Positions 45,496 through 55,478 are shown, counted from the stretch's first letter. The stretch: DNA of 64,000 bases from Helicobacter saguini (GCF_000762875.2 NZ_JRMP02000009.1:1-64000), one strand, 5' to 3'. Numbers and translations are program-made. Notes: generated by a model from the sequence alone, not told the origin.

Positions 45496-47004
45496 ATGGA
45501 AAATATGTTAGATTTTTATTATAATTATTTCAAAAAACATTATTTTAGGTTGAAAAAGTTAGGGCTACTTTCTCACATAGAATCTAATTTTGGGCATTTT
45601 GATAGGTTTTTTGAGTTAGATTCTAGCAGCTTAGATTCTAAGAAAAAAAATACTGAATCTAATAATTTTTTAACTAAAAAGTTAGAGACAAAGCATTTTG
45701 ATATATATATTTTTGCTAAGAATAATAATGAAAAGTTTGTAATTTTAGAGCTTTTTTATGATAGTTTTAATGAGATTATAGAATCTAATTTTTTTGCAGA
45801 TTCTAATTTCGGCAACAAAGATTCTAAAAATACTAATTTTTTTATAGAATCTTTGCAAGATATTATAATTTCTATTGCGTTAAGTATGCGATTTTTTGGG
45901 CATAATAATATTGCAATTATTTTTTGTAAAAGCAAATTAGATTCTAAAAATCATAAGTTTTTGGAAAAAAAATATCACTTAGTTTTAAAGCAAGAAAATA
46001 TTATAGAATCTAATATCAAATATTCTATAAATAATAATATTACTACTAAAAAAGATATAGAATCTAAAACTTTAATGAATAGTAAAAAGCTTAGAAAAAT
46101 GAAAAATTTTGCAAGTGTTAAGCAGATTCAAAGCTTGCTTGAGAGCCGAAATGCTGTGTTTGAAGGGAAATTTTGCGTTATAGTTGGTATTAATGAGAAT
46201 AGTTTGCATACGCTAAAAGCCCTGCAAATACTGCGCGCTAAAGTGGTCGCAATTAGTGATTCTAAGGGCTTTATTTATGAAGAAAATGGGCTAGATATTC
46301 TCTCACTCTTGCAAATTATCGGTGATACAAATCGCCTTTTTTTTGAAAAAGAAAATTTTTTAAAGACTTATGCAAGGCTGCATAAATGCGAGTATAGCAA
46401 GGATAAATTAGAGATTTTTAACATTCCAGCCTTTGCGTTTTTTTTAAATGATTTTAGTGTAAAAATTAGCCTTGAAATGATAGAAAATATGCTAAAAAAT
46501 GGCTGTAAATGCGTAGTTGAGAATGCTTTGTGTATTGATTATAGGCTAGATTCTAAACTTAGTAATGATTTAGATATTAGTGCTAAAAATCTTGTTACTT
46601 CTAAAACTTCTATTACATCTAAAACTTCTGTTACATCTAAAAACTTCCTTACATCTAAAAATGAACTAAGGAAAAATATCGATAGTAAGGCTATTTTAGA
46701 TAGTAATAATGCTTTAAAAACTAACAATATTTTTGAGACTAACACATTTTTTGATATTAAGGAGCAAAAATCTGCCTTAGGTTACATTTTAGATTCTAAA
46801 ATTATTTTTACTCCCTTTATTCTAACCTTTACAAATGCGCTCACACCGACATTTAACCATAGCGATTATGAAAAAATTTGCCAAAATTTTGCTAAAATTT
46901 ATGACAATGCCCTGCAAAACGCAAGCGAGTTAAAAAGCCCTACAAACTTGCTTTTGGGTGTTTTAGACACGAATATTTTAGATTTAAAAAAGGAAAAAGA
47001 ATGA
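45496..47004 (+). CDS. Hypothetical protein with a degenerate glutamate-dehydrogenase-like Rossmann segment
   Basis: I choose the ATG at 45496; a TTG at 45481 is possible and neither has a good ribosome site. The protein has 502 residues. The central segment FCVIVGINENSLHTLKAL...AKVVAISDSKGFIYEENGLDI resembles the NAD-binding domain of ELFV dehydrogenases (glutamate dehydrogenase), including AKVVA.SDS.G.IY...GLD. The glycine-rich loop is altered (GINENS), and I see no substrate-domain lysine motif. Long stretches at the N-terminus and residues 350-420 are octamer-type low complexity. Activity as a dehydrogenase is unlikely. It overlaps the S4-protein gene by 4 bp. Confidence 0.6.
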   Translation: MENMLDFYYNYFKKHYFRLKKLGLLSHIESNFGHFDRFFELDSSSLDSKKKNTESNNFLTKKLETKHFDIYIFAKNNNEKFVILELFYDSFNEIIESNFFADSNFGNKDSKNTNFFIESLQDIIISIALSMRFFGHNNIAIIFCKSKLDSKNHKFLEKKYHLVLKQENIIESNIKYSINNNITTKKDIESKTLMNSKKLRKMKNFASVKQIQSLLESRNAVFEGKFCVIVGINENSLHTLKALQILRAKVVAISDSKGFIYEENGLDILSLLQIIGDTNRLFFEKENFLKTYARLHKCEYSKDKLEIFNIPAFAFFLNDFSVKISLEMIENMLKNGCKCVVENALCIDYRLDSKLSNDLDISAKNLVTSKTSITSKTSVTSKNFLTSKNELRKNIDSKAILDSNNALKTNNIFETNTFFDIKEQKSALGYILDSKIIFTPFILTFTNALTPTFNHSDYEKICQNFAKIYDNALQNASELKSPTNLLLGVLDTNILDLKKEKE

Positions 47005-47246
47005 GATTAGATAAATTTTTAAACGCGACAAATATCACAAAAAGACGGGCAATAGCGCAAGATATGTGCGAAAGCAATGTCGTGCTGGTTAATAACATTA
47101 TTTCAAAAAGCTCAAAAGAAGTAAAAATCGGCGATATAATTACGTTAAAATTCTTAGAATCTAGCAAAAAATATCAGGTTTTGAAAATTCCAACACTAAA
47201 AAATGTGCCAAAAAATATGAAAGATGAATATATTAAAGAGTTATAG
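47001..47246 (+). CDS. S4-domain RNA-binding protein
   Basis: The protein has 81 residues and is a single S4 domain: MRLDKFLNATNITKRRAIAQDMCESNVVLVNN..., with the RLDKFL start and K-x-GD-x-I/V (VKIGDIITL) end. It resembles HslR/RqcP proteins, which bind the ribosome or rescue stalled 50S-tRNA. The ATG overlaps the stop of the previous gene (ATGA), showing translational coupling. Confidence 0.9.
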   Translation: MRLDKFLNATNITKRRAIAQDMCESNVVLVNNIISKSSKEVKIGDIITLKFLESSKKYQVLKIPTLKNVPKNMKDEYIKEL

Positions 47247-47273
47247 AATCTATAATTTTATTAAAGGAAAGTT

Positions 47274-48791
47274 ATGAATAGTGATAAGATTTTTATGGAT
47301 ATTGTGATTGATTATGCGTGGAAGTTTCAGGGGCTAACACTGCCTAATCCTGCGGTTGGGGCGTGTGTGGTGTGTGATGGGGAGATTATTTCTTTGAGTG
47401 CGCATATTAAGGCTGGAGCGGCACATGCGGAAGTTTTGGCGTTAAAACAAGCCTTTTTATATTTTTTAAAAAATAGAAATAAGATTCTAAAAAGTATTAT
47501 AAAATATGGAATAAAAAAGGGCTTTTTATTACAAAAAGGGCAATATTATATAGAATCTAAATTGCCAAAAAGTTTTCGTAATGTGGAATCTTTGGAATCC
47601 TTAGAATCTAATTCTTTAGAATCTAGCTCTTTAGAATCTAGCGTGAAGTCTAAAGATACAGCTGGAAAAAAGCAAGGATTTGGCGTAGATTCTAAAATAG
47701 ATTCTAATGTGAAATCTAGCATTGAAGTGGCAGGGGAAACTAAACATTTAAAGAAAATAGAATCTAAAAAGCAGATTCTAAATAAGCTAATAAATTATTT
47801 AGAAAAGTTAGAAAATTCGCAAGATATACATAAATTCATATCAAAATTTCATAACAATATTTTTAAAAAATGCAAGATGTATGTAACTTTAGAGCCGTGC
47901 AATCATTTTGGCAAAACGCCGCCTTGCTCTAAATTGCTTAAAAAAATAAAAATAAAGTCTTTGTGTGTAGGCATTAAAGATGATAATTTTAAGGCGTCTG
48001 GTGGCTTTGAAACCTTAAAAAATATTGAAATTAAAAAAAATATAAGTGCGATGAATGCGGAGAATCTAATCTATCCATTTACGCAATATCAAAAAAATAA
48101 GGGCTTTTTACTCTTTAAAATCGCACATCGTTTAAATGGTGATTATAAAAGTGGAATTATTAGCAATTTAGATTCTAAAATTTATAGTCATAATATGCGA
48201 AGTGTTGCGGATTTCATAATTATTAGCGGAGAAACTTTGAGAAATGATAACCCACTGCTTGATACGCGTTTTGCTTGTTATCCTTATAAAAATAATGGCG
48301 ATTTAGCACAGAAATTACCAAAAATTTATATTTTTAGTAAAAATATTAAAAGTATTGAATCTTATAATATTAAGGATAGAGAAGTTAGTATTATTGATAG
48401 TATTGAGAAGATTCCAAATGTGGGATTTGGCATTATTGAAGGGGGGTTTAATTTTTTGGCGACACTTTTAAATGAATACTTAGAATCTAACAATAAAGAT
48501 TCTACAAATAAGGCTAAAAAAATAAAAAAAATAGACGCAATTTTGGGCTATATCGCACCAAATTTTTTAGAATCTAAACTAGATTCTAATAGCAAAAATA
48601 GCAAAGATTCTAAGATTTTACTGCAAGATTTTGAGTTAGTGAAAGTTGATATTTTGGATAATTTTTGGCAAAATTTTTGCAAACCTTGCGAAGACGAAAA
48701 GTTAGAAAATATAGAATCTAAAAGCGATAAAAATTCTAAAATTAGTAATGATTCTAAAAACATAATATACTATCTTTTTAGAAAAAATTAA
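47274..48791 (+). CDS. ribD: Riboflavin biosynthesis deaminase/reductase with repeat insertions
   Basis: RibD deaminates and reduces the pyrimidine intermediate of riboflavin synthesis. The zinc motifs are HAEVLAL (near residue 43) and PCNHFGKTPPC (near 207). In the family these are about 25 residues apart; here about 155 residues separate them, and most of the insert is octamer-encoded (SLESNSLESSSLESS). A reductase domain follows (DFIIISGETLRNDNPLLDTR), with another low-complexity insert near residues 400-450. Total length is 505 against about 340-370. If the zinc site still forms, the insert must loop out. Good ribosome site (AAAGGAAAGTT). Confidence 0.92.
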   Translation: MNSDKIFMDIVIDYAWKFQGLTLPNPAVGACVVCDGEIISLSAHIKAGAAHAEVLALKQAFLYFLKNRNKILKSIIKYGIKKGFLLQKGQYYIESKLPKSFRNVESLESLESNSLESSSLESSVKSKDTAGKKQGFGVDSKIDSNVKSSIEVAGETKHLKKIESKKQILNKLINYLEKLENSQDIHKFISKFHNNIFKKCKMYVTLEPCNHFGKTPPCSKLLKKIKIKSLCVGIKDDNFKASGGFETLKNIEIKKNISAMNAENLIYPFTQYQKNKGFLLFKIAHRLNGDYKSGIISNLDSKIYSHNMRSVADFIIISGETLRNDNPLLDTRFACYPYKNNGDLAQKLPKIYIFSKNIKSIESYNIKDREVSIIDSIEKIPNVGFGIIEGGFNFLATLLNEYLESNNKDSTNKAKKIKKIDAILGYIAPNFLESKLDSNSKNSKDSKILLQDFELVKVDILDNFWQNFCKPCEDEKLENIESKSDKNSKISNDSKNIIYYLFRKN

Positions 48792-48869
48792 GATATTTTA
48801 CATTTCATTAACTTTATTTGTTATAATAACAGCCGATATTTAGTTTAAATCAATTTGAAAGGATTTAAG

Positions 48870-49406
48870 ATGAAAAAAATAAAAGCAAGTGTCCTAGCGA
48901 TTGCGTTAGGTGTGGGTGTGGGTAATGCACTGCCTTTGTTTGATGTCGATTTTGGTATGAGTTTGGGTACTGATTTCAATGTTGTAAAAGGTTGGAAATT
49001 TAATAACGACACGAATTTTACGATTGGTGGGTATGCGCGTGGTTGGTTTAAGGTTAGCAAACTGCGACTTGCGCCATTTATAAAGTATGAAAATACTGCG
49101 GGTGTGAAGCTTAACACTGCGTTTCAATCCATTGTGACAGGCGAGTCAAAACGCGATAATAACCTGCAATATGGGCTACTTTTGGGTGTGAATTTCGGCA
49201 TTTTGACGCCGTATGTTGGGATGGGTTATTCGCAGTTTGTGAATAGCAATCTTAGCGATACATGGGCGTTAAACTATGGTTTGGCGATTAAAATCCCTGT
49301 GATACCGATGACGGCTGGTATTGATGCGTCTTGGCAGCAGCCATTTTTGGATGGAAAGCAGCTAAATGTGCATAGAATCGCTGTGACTTTGGGTGTTAGA
49401 TTCTAA
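48870..49406 (+). CDS. Outer-membrane beta-barrel protein, small
   Basis: I start at the ATG 48870, with GAAAGGATTTAAG upstream, rather than a TTG at 48855. The 178-residue protein has a signal peptide (KASVLAIALGVGVGNA) and alternating amphipathic strands (FTIGGYARGWFKV, LRLAPFIKYEN, LQYGLLLGVNFGILTPYVGMGYSQF), ending in VTLGVRF with terminal phenylalanine. It is likely an eight-stranded barrel of the OmpA/Omp25 type. Few octamers are present. Confidence 0.82.
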   Translation: MKKIKASVLAIALGVGVGNALPLFDVDFGMSLGTDFNVVKGWKFNNDTNFTIGGYARGWFKVSKLRLAPFIKYENTAGVKLNTAFQSIVTGESKRDNNLQYGLLLGVNFGILTPYVGMGYSQFVNSNLSDTWALNYGLAIKIPVIPMTAGIDASWQQPFLDGKQLNVHRIAVTLGVRF

Positions 49407-49493
49407 GATTTTATAGTATCTAAATTGCTAAGTTTTACTTAGCTTAACTTACACTTTTTATAACTTTTATCATTTTGGCAAACTTTTATTATT

Positions 49494-51377
49494 ATGGCGA
49501 AAAATTCTTATAAAACAAAAACTACACTTTTAAACTTAAACAAAAAAGATTTTGAACGCAAGATTAAACGTAAAGATTCTGGCGATTTTGTTAAAAATTC
49601 TAACAAAAAAGATTCTAAGAAAAAAACTTCTAGTATCGATAATAGCGATGTTTTGAATGATGAAAATCTAAATAATGATACCTTTAATATTATTGCAAAA
49701 GTCGCAATTATGGGTCGCCCAAATGTCGGCAAAAGCTCCCTTTTTAATCGATTAATAAAAAAAAACATTGCCATTACTTCCAGCCTTAGCGGCAGCACAC
49801 GCGATATAAATAAGCAAAATATCCATCTAAATAAATTTGATATTACACTAATTGATACAGGCGGCTTAGAGTTAAATCTAAAGCAGTTAAAAAAAATGCA
49901 AGTTTTAGATTCTAAAAGTTCTAAAAAAGCTAACTTAGATTCTAAGATTGATATAATTTCTACGCAAAAAAATTCAAAATATTCTAATAAAAATATAGAA
50001 TCTAGCGTCTGCAAAACCTTTAAAGATTCTAAAAAAAACATAGAATCTAAAATAGAATCTAACCCAAACCTAAGCAATAAAAAAAGCCAAGAGCTAATCG
50101 CAAATACCCTGCGGCAAAGCATTTCAGCCCACTCAATGAATGTGATAGAATCTTGTGATATTGTGATTTACCTGCTTGATGGAAATGAGATTCCAAGTGA
50201 AAATGACATAAATATTTTTCGCGCCCTTAGCAAAAAACGCCCTGTGATTCTAGCCATAAATAAGATTGATAGTGATAAAAAGGGCTTTGATTTAAGCGAT
50301 TTTCTTAGCTTTGGCACGCCATTTATCCCTATTTCTGTAAGCCATAATCGCGGTATTACTAAACTTTTAAGCGAGTTAGAAAATCTAATAGAATCTTTAA
50401 TAAAGCAAAACAAACTTACAGAATCTATAACTTTACAACCAAAAAAGTTAGATTTTATAGATTATTTTGATGATTCTAATAATGTAGTGGAATTTATAGA
50501 ATCCACAACGCAAAATTCTAATGAAAATAGCGAACATTCTAATCAAAACGAAGATTCCACAAACGATAAAAAAAACAACAACATCATAAGCATCGGCATT
50601 ATCGGTCGCCCAAATGTCGGTAAAAGCAGCATTCTAAACGCCCTTGTCTCCCAAAATCGCTCCCTTGTTTCAAATATCGCAGGCACGACAATCGACCCAG
50701 TGAGCGAGAGTATCGAGTATAAAAATCACACGTTAAAATTTATTGATACAGCGGGTTTGCGACGACGTGGCAAGATTGATGGTTTGGAGAAGTTCGCCCT
50801 AGACCGCACGCAACGGATTTTGAGCCTGTGTGACATCGCCATTTTGGTGCTTGATAGTAGCGAGGATTTTTGCGCCCTTGATAGCCACATCTCCGCCATT
50901 GCTAGCACGCACAATCTCGGCATTATCGTGGTTTTAAACAAGTGGGACATCCACAGAGCCGATTTTAAGGCGATTATGGAGAGCTACAAACGTCGCTTTA
51001 AATTCCTTGAATACGCGCCAACGCTCACCCTTTCAAGTGTTACGAATCGACACATTAACGAGCTAAAGGACAAAATTATTGAGATTTTTGGTAACTTTTC
51101 GCGCCGCATTCCCACTGCAAAGCTCAATGAAATCATAGAATCTGCCCAAAAAAAGCACCCGCTTCCAAGCCAGCATGGCAAGATTATCCGCATTTATTAC
51201 GCTACGCAGTTTGCCACAAAGCCGCCGCAAATCGCCCTTATTATGAATAAGCCAGACGCCCTGCACTTTAGCTACAAACGCTATCTAACAAACACTCTTC
51301 GCCAAACCTTCAACTTTCAAGGCACTCCCATAATTATAGAATCTAGAGCTAAAAAGCAAAAAGATTCTGAAAATTAG
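49494..51377 (+). CDS. der: Ribosome-biogenesis GTPase Der with repeat insertions
   Basis: Der has two tandem G domains and a KH-like domain and acts in 50S assembly. G1 motifs are GRPNVGKSSLFNRL (about 74) and GRPNVGKSSILNAL (about 370); others are IDTGGLEL, AINKID, FIDTAGLRRRGK and VVLNKWD. The C-terminal KH-like domain ends in GTPIIIESRAKK. Length is 627 against about 460. Octamer-encoded blocks occur at the N-terminus (to about residue 60), within the first G domain between G3 and G4 (residues 140-200), and in the linker between the domains. Confidence 0.96.
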   Translation: MAKNSYKTKTTLLNLNKKDFERKIKRKDSGDFVKNSNKKDSKKKTSSIDNSDVLNDENLNNDTFNIIAKVAIMGRPNVGKSSLFNRLIKKNIAITSSLSGSTRDINKQNIHLNKFDITLIDTGGLELNLKQLKKMQVLDSKSSKKANLDSKIDIISTQKNSKYSNKNIESSVCKTFKDSKKNIESKIESNPNLSNKKSQELIANTLRQSISAHSMNVIESCDIVIYLLDGNEIPSENDINIFRALSKKRPVILAINKIDSDKKGFDLSDFLSFGTPFIPISVSHNRGITKLLSELENLIESLIKQNKLTESITLQPKKLDFIDYFDDSNNVVEFIESTTQNSNENSEHSNQNEDSTNDKKNNNIISIGIIGRPNVGKSSILNALVSQNRSLVSNIAGTTIDPVSESIEYKNHTLKFIDTAGLRRRGKIDGLEKFALDRTQRILSLCDIAILVLDSSEDFCALDSHISAIASTHNLGIIVVLNKWDIHRADFKAIMESYKRRFKFLEYAPTLTLSSVTNRHINELKDKIIEIFGNFSRRIPTAKLNEIIESAQKKHPLPSQHGKIIRIYYATQFATKPPQIALIMNKPDALHFSYKRYLTNTLRQTFNFQGTPIIIESRAKKQKDSEN

Positions 51378-51553
51378 AACTTATTAATTATTAAAAAAAT
51401 CTATTTTTTAGATTCCAATAACTATTTTCTATAGTATAAAATTCAATTCTATAAAATTTACTTTTATAAGTGGTTAGTTTGCGTGATTATAAGCCTTTGG
51501 TTTATGAGATTTTAAGTGAATTATAAGATAGATTCTAAAAAATATTCAAAATT

Positions 51554-52158
51554 ATGGAATCTACTTTGCAAGATTCTAATAAAGTTATAGAATCTAAAAA
51601 TATCCAAGATTCTAAAGATTCTAAGAAAAACATAGAATCTAACTTCTCGTAAATCCGCATTCTCCTAACCATAAAAGACTTTGCAGAAAATAATCTTACC
51701 TTTATAGACGCGCTAAACTCTTATGCAAAAGATGGCACACAAAAGCAATTCATCATGTTCTACAAATATTTTCTAAACTATATAATGGCGATTTAGCAAA
51801 AAAATTCTATATCAATGAGTTTGAAAAAGATTTTGGTGTGAAAATCCCACGTAAGAAAGAAAAATATTATATTGATACATTTTATCAAAATGAGAGTGAG
51901 TTTTTGAAAAGCGAGAAGTATTTTATCAATTCGCAAAATGAGATAATGCAGAGTTTTGGCGTGGAGTTTTTTTCTTTTGCAAATAGTGTGGATACTGAGA
52001 TTCCAAGTGGTAAAGGCAGCGACCACACGCAAAAAGTCTTAAATCTTAAAAATAAAAAGCCTAACAAACTAGCATCACTCGCACTTTCTAACTACTATGC
52101 GTTTAAAGAATTTTACAATATAAAAAATGACTATATTTATGGAGTCCTGCATTTATGA
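51554..52158 (+). pseudogene. Broken gene of unknown family
   Basis: Reading starts at ATG 51554 with octamer-type residues and meets a TAA at 51652-51654. The frame continues with a protein-like stretch (IKDFAENNLTFIDALNSYAKDGTQKQF). Near 51740-51760 the sensible reading moves to another frame (VLQIFSKLYNGDLAKKFYINEFEKDFGVKIPRKKE, shown in part) and runs to 52158 (LASLALSNYYAFKEFYNIKNDY). So at least one stop and one frameshift interrupt what was a protein of about 190 residues. I cannot name the family. Confidence 0.5.
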
Positions 52159-52204
52159 TAAATGCAATTATAGAATCTATTTTGCAAATCTTGTGTAAAA
52201 GTGT

Positions 52205-52648
52205 TTAATTTTGGGCGCATTCATTACGCAAGAAAATAATATTCTCCGTTGAAAAAACGCCATATGTTTGCCCTGTATAAACATCCCTATACATAAGCCT
52301 TAGACGCAAGATATACTCGATATTTTCATCGCTCAAAGTCTCCAAACTTTTGCAAATTTTTTGCATTAAATCGTCTCTAACGCACTTATAAGCGTAATTT
52401 TCTGGTTGGGGCTGATTAGGAGCGATTTTGCTAAGAATTGTAGCCACGTATATAGAATCTAGCACTTCAAAGCTATAAATTAGCTTTATAAATTTGCAAA
52501 TTTCATTATCTAAGTTATGAATTTCGCAACTTCCTTTATATAAAAATTCTTTATATTCTGTGATGTCGTTAGAATCTGTTGCATTTAAAATTGCTTGAGT
52601 TATCACTAAAAAGATAAAAAGTAATAAAAAAGCTAACTTTTTAAACAT
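52205..52648 (-). CDS. Small secreted hypothetical protein, paralog of the gene upstream of nuoJ
   Basis: The protein has 147 residues, with a signal peptide (MFKKLAFLLLFIFLVITQAILNA). The mature part has several cysteines (GSCEIHNLDNEICKFI, YKCVRDDLMQKICKSLETLSDE) in the same arrangement as the protein at 17235-18158, and an F...I..L.N.C end. It has no long repeat tail, so it may show the ancestral size of the family. A ribosome site (AAGGAAATAAA) precedes the ATG. Function unknown; periplasmic location inferred. Confidence 0.68.
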   Translation of the reverse strand: MFKKLAFLLLFIFLVITQAILNATDSNDITEYKEFLYKGSCEIHNLDNEICKFIKLIYSFEVLDSIYVATILSKIAPNQPQPENYAYKCVRDDLMQKICKSLETLSDENIEYILRLRLMYRDVYTGQTYGVFSTENIIFLRNECAQN

Positions 52649-52812
52649 TTTATTTCCTTGAAAAGCATTTAAGATTCTAAATTATAGAATCTAAATTATA
52701 CAAAAAATATTTCTTATATGATGTAAAGGATTGCAAGTAAGTGCTTTAAAAAAAATTTAACTTTTTAGAATCTAACTTTGCAATTTTTTGCGTAATTTCA
52801 CAAATTTTATTC

Positions 52813-53087
52813 TATAATTACATCTTTTTTTGTGAATTGCAAAAAGTGAATTTTATCTTGGGACTAGAGACTACTGGGATTTTTGGATTTTGTGATTTGC
52901 CTTTATAAAGTGCACAAGTTTTTAAAGATGTTTTAAGAAACCTTAAAAGCAAAAGCCTTAATAAAGCAAAAGTTATAGAATCTAAAAGTTTAAACTAGAT
53001 ACTAGATTCTATATTTCATAACTTTTTATGATATAGATTCTATATTTTCTAACCCCGTATAAGTCATAAAGTCTGAAAGGAGGATAT
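52813..53087 (+). promoter_or_regulatory. Promoter and long leader of rplJ-rplL
   Basis: TATAAT at 52813-52818 would start an mRNA near 52825, leaving an untranslated leader of about 260 nt before rplJ. In many bacteria such leaders bind the L10-L12 complex for feedback control. Stretches such as GGGACTAGAGACTACTGGG (52860-52878) suit this, but I cannot fold it reliably. Near the end it becomes octamer-rich. The ribosome site is AAAGGAGGATAT. Confidence 0.45.
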
Positions 53088-53570
53088 ATGACAAAGCAGG
53101 ACAAAATTAGCTTAGTGAATAACTTGAGTGAAAGTTTTAAAAATGCGGGCGCTATGATTATTTGCGATTACAAGGGCTTGAATGTGAAAAGTTTGGAATC
53201 TTTGAGACGAGATTCTAAAAAAAGTGGCATAAAAGTGCAAGTGATTAAGAATAAACTAGCAAATATCGCGCTAAAAAATGCGGGCTATAAGGCGAGCGAG
53301 CTTAAAGATACGAATGTGTATATTTGGGCTGATGAGCAGATTTCGCTATCAAAAGTTGTGTGCAAATTTGCGGAAGCAAACGCCGAGCATTTTAAGGTTA
53401 AGTTTGGGTATTTTGATGGCGAGATTGTCGATAGTAAGCACATCATAGCGATTTCTAAGCTGCCAAGCAAAGAGGAGCTTATCGGTATGTTGCTTTCTGT
53501 CTGGAGCGCGCCAGCAAGGTATTTTGTGACAGGTATGGACAATTTGAGAAAACAAAAAGAAGGAGCATAA
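53088..53570 (+). CDS. rplJ: 50S ribosomal protein L10
   Basis: The protein has 160 residues with the L10 features: [30 protein letters not shown]-type N-terminus (shortened: [10 protein letters not shown]), [13 protein letters not shown] and a C-terminal helix that anchors L7/L12. It forms the stalk base on the large subunit. rplL follows after 1 bp. A very strong ribosome site (AAAGGAGG) precedes the ATG. Confidence 0.97.
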   Translation: MTKQDKISLVNNLSESFKNAGAMIICDYKGLNVKSLESLRRDSKKSGIKVQVIKNKLANIALKNAGYKASELKDTNVYIWADEQISLSKVVCKFAEANAEHFKVKFGYFDGEIVDSKHIIAISKLPSKEELIGMLLSVWSAPARYFVTGMDNLRKQKEGA

Positions 53571-53571
53571 T

Positions 53572-53946
53572 ATGGCTATTACTAAAGAAGAAGTGTTGGA
53601 ATACATCGGCAATTTGTCGGTGCTAGAGTTAAGCGAGCTTGTGAAAGCTTTTGAGGAAAAATTCGGTGTTTCGGCTGCACCAACCGTTGTGGCTGGGGCT
53701 GGTGGCGGCGGGGCTGCTCCTGCGGCTGAAGAGAAGACTGAGTTTGATGTGATTTTACTTGATGCGGGTGCGAACAAAATTAATGTTATTAAAGCCGTGC
53801 GTGAAATCACAGGTCTTGGCTTAAAAGAGGCAAAAGATGCCACTGAAAAAACGCCTAATACACTTAAAGAAGGCGTAAGCAAAGCAGATGCGGAAGCCTT
53901 TAAGAAAAAGCTAGAGGAAGCCGGAGCTAAAGCGGAGATAAAATAG
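53572..53946 (+). CDS. rplL: 50S ribosomal protein L7/L12
   Basis: The protein has 124 residues: an N-terminal dimerisation domain ([25 protein letters not shown]), an alanine/glycine hinge ([15 protein letters not shown]) and the C-terminal domain ([32 protein letters not shown], in part) that recruits translation factors. It is encoded right after rplJ. The usual rpoB-rpoC genes do not follow; gmd comes next after a 230-bp gap with octamers. Confidence 0.98.
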   Translation: MAITKEEVLEYIGNLSVLELSELVKAFEEKFGVSAAPTVVAGAGGGGAAPAAEEKTEFDVILLDAGANKINVIKAVREITGLGLKEAKDATEKTPNTLKEGVSKADAEAFKKKLEEAGAKAEIK

Positions 53947-54185
53947 ATTCTACTTTATATAACTTAGATTCTTTTAGAATCTAAAATAGATTCTAAGATT
54001 TGTATTTTAGAATCTATTATCATATTTTCTACTCATTATTTATAAATTGCAATTTTAACTTTTTACAACATTTTTTAAGCAAAATATTTTAATTTTAATG
54101 TTTATTTATGTTTAATAATCTAGCCTTTATTTCACATTTTTAAGCTAAAATTTAGATTCTATAGAATCTAATAAAGGGCGTGGAA

Positions 54186-55322
54186 ATGAGCAATACTAAA
54201 ACTAATAAAAAAAATAAAGTAGCGTTGATTACAGGTATCACAGGGCAGGATGGGGCGTATTTAGCCGAGTTTTTGCTAAATAAGGGCTATCTTGTGCATG
54301 GCATTAAGCGGCGAAGTTCGCTATTTAATACCGATAGAATCGACCATCTCTATCAAGACCCGCATAGTAAAAATGTGCGTTTTCGCCTGCATTACGGCGA
54401 TTTGACCGACTCCACAAACCTTATCCGCATTATGCAGGAAGTTCGTCCCGATGAGGTGTATAACCTAGCTGCGATGAGCCACGTGCATGTGAGCTTTGAG
54501 ACGCCTGAATACACCGCAAACGCCGATGGCATCGGCACTCTGCGGCTTTTGGAGGCGATTAGAATCTTAGGGCTTGAAAAGAAAAGCAAAATTTATCAGG
54601 CAAGCACGAGTGAGCTTTATGGCTTGGTGCAGGCTGTCCCGCAAAATGAGAAAACGCCCTTTTATCCGCGCTCGCCCTACGCTGTGGCAAAGCTTTATGC
54701 CTACTGGATTACGGTGAATTATCGCGAGGCTTACGGCATTTTTGCGAGTAATGGCATTTTGTTTAACCACGAAAGTCCCATTCGCGGCGAGACATTTGTG
54801 ACGCGTAAAATCACGCGTGGGGTGAGTAAAATCGCGCTTGGACTGCAAGATAAGCTATATCTTGGCAACTTGTCAGCCAAACGCGACTGGGGACATGCGA
54901 AGGATTATGTGGAGGCGATGTATCTTATTTTGCAGCAGGAAAAGGCGGAGGATTTTGTCATTGCGACAGGTGTGACAACGGAGGTGCGCGAGTTTGTGCG
55001 GCTTAGTTTTGAGCAGCTTGGGATTGAAATCGAGTTTAAGGGCAAGGGTGTAGATGAAGTGGGCGTGGTGGTCGCTTGTAAGGGCGACTACAAGCTAGAA
55101 AAGGGGCGTGAGGTCGTGGCGGTGGATAAGCGATATTTCCGCCCAACGGAGGTGGATTTACTACTTGGCGACCCTAGCAAAGCTAAAGAGAAACTCGGCT
55201 GGAAGCCAAAATACGACTTGCACGCATTAGTCAAAGATATGATGCAAAGCGATATAAAACTAATGCAAAAAGATAAATATTTGCAAGATGGCGGATATAG
55301 CATTATGAGGTATTTTGAGTAA
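54186..55322 (+). CDS. gmd: GDP-mannose 4,6-dehydratase
   Basis: I prefer the ATG at 54186, 7 bases after AAAGGG, over a GTG at 54180. The 378-residue protein is a short-chain dehydrogenase: NAD-binding [19 protein letters not shown], the [20 protein letters not shown] region, and the YxxxK catalytic pair in [12 protein letters not shown]. It makes GDP-4-keto-6-deoxymannose, the precursor of GDP-fucose and related sugars of LPS. The usual partner fcl/wcaG is not in the window. Octamer density is low and GC is higher than in the neighbours. Confidence 0.96.
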   Translation: MSNTKTNKKNKVALITGITGQDGAYLAEFLLNKGYLVHGIKRRSSLFNTDRIDHLYQDPHSKNVRFRLHYGDLTDSTNLIRIMQEVRPDEVYNLAAMSHVHVSFETPEYTANADGIGTLRLLEAIRILGLEKKSKIYQASTSELYGLVQAVPQNEKTPFYPRSPYAVAKLYAYWITVNYREAYGIFASNGILFNHESPIRGETFVTRKITRGVSKIALGLQDKLYLGNLSAKRDWGHAKDYVEAMYLILQQEKAEDFVIATGVTTEVREFVRLSFEQLGIEIEFKGKGVDEVGVVVACKGDYKLEKGREVVAVDKRYFRPTEVDLLLGDPSKAKEKLGWKPKYDLHALVKDMMQSDIKLMQKDKYLQDGGYSIMRYFE

Positions 55323-55402
55323 ATATAGAATCTAGATTCTAAAATCTTAGAGTTTGTTTGTTGTATTTGGTATAACTTAGAATCTAGATTCTATTAATTT
55401 GT

Positions 55403-55478
55403 GTCATTGCTAGAAAATTGTAAAGAATTCTTGTAGCAATCTATTTTCATGGATTGATTTGCTTACGCCTGCAATGAC
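55403..55478. repeat. Palindromic GTCATTGC element
   Basis: GTCATTGC (55403-55410) and GCAATGAC (55471-55478) form the ends; the middle contains further GCAATC words. Related pieces lie in the nuoM tail (11605-11632) and in the nuoK-nuoL repeat block (15863-15903). Such GTCATTGC...GCAATCC repeats occur in many bacterial genomes. Confidence 0.7.

Noticed and set aside
49508-50122. Minus-strand open frame of 204 codons opposite der
   Set aside because: It is the reverse complement of repeat-rich der sequence; codon pattern and motifs support der.
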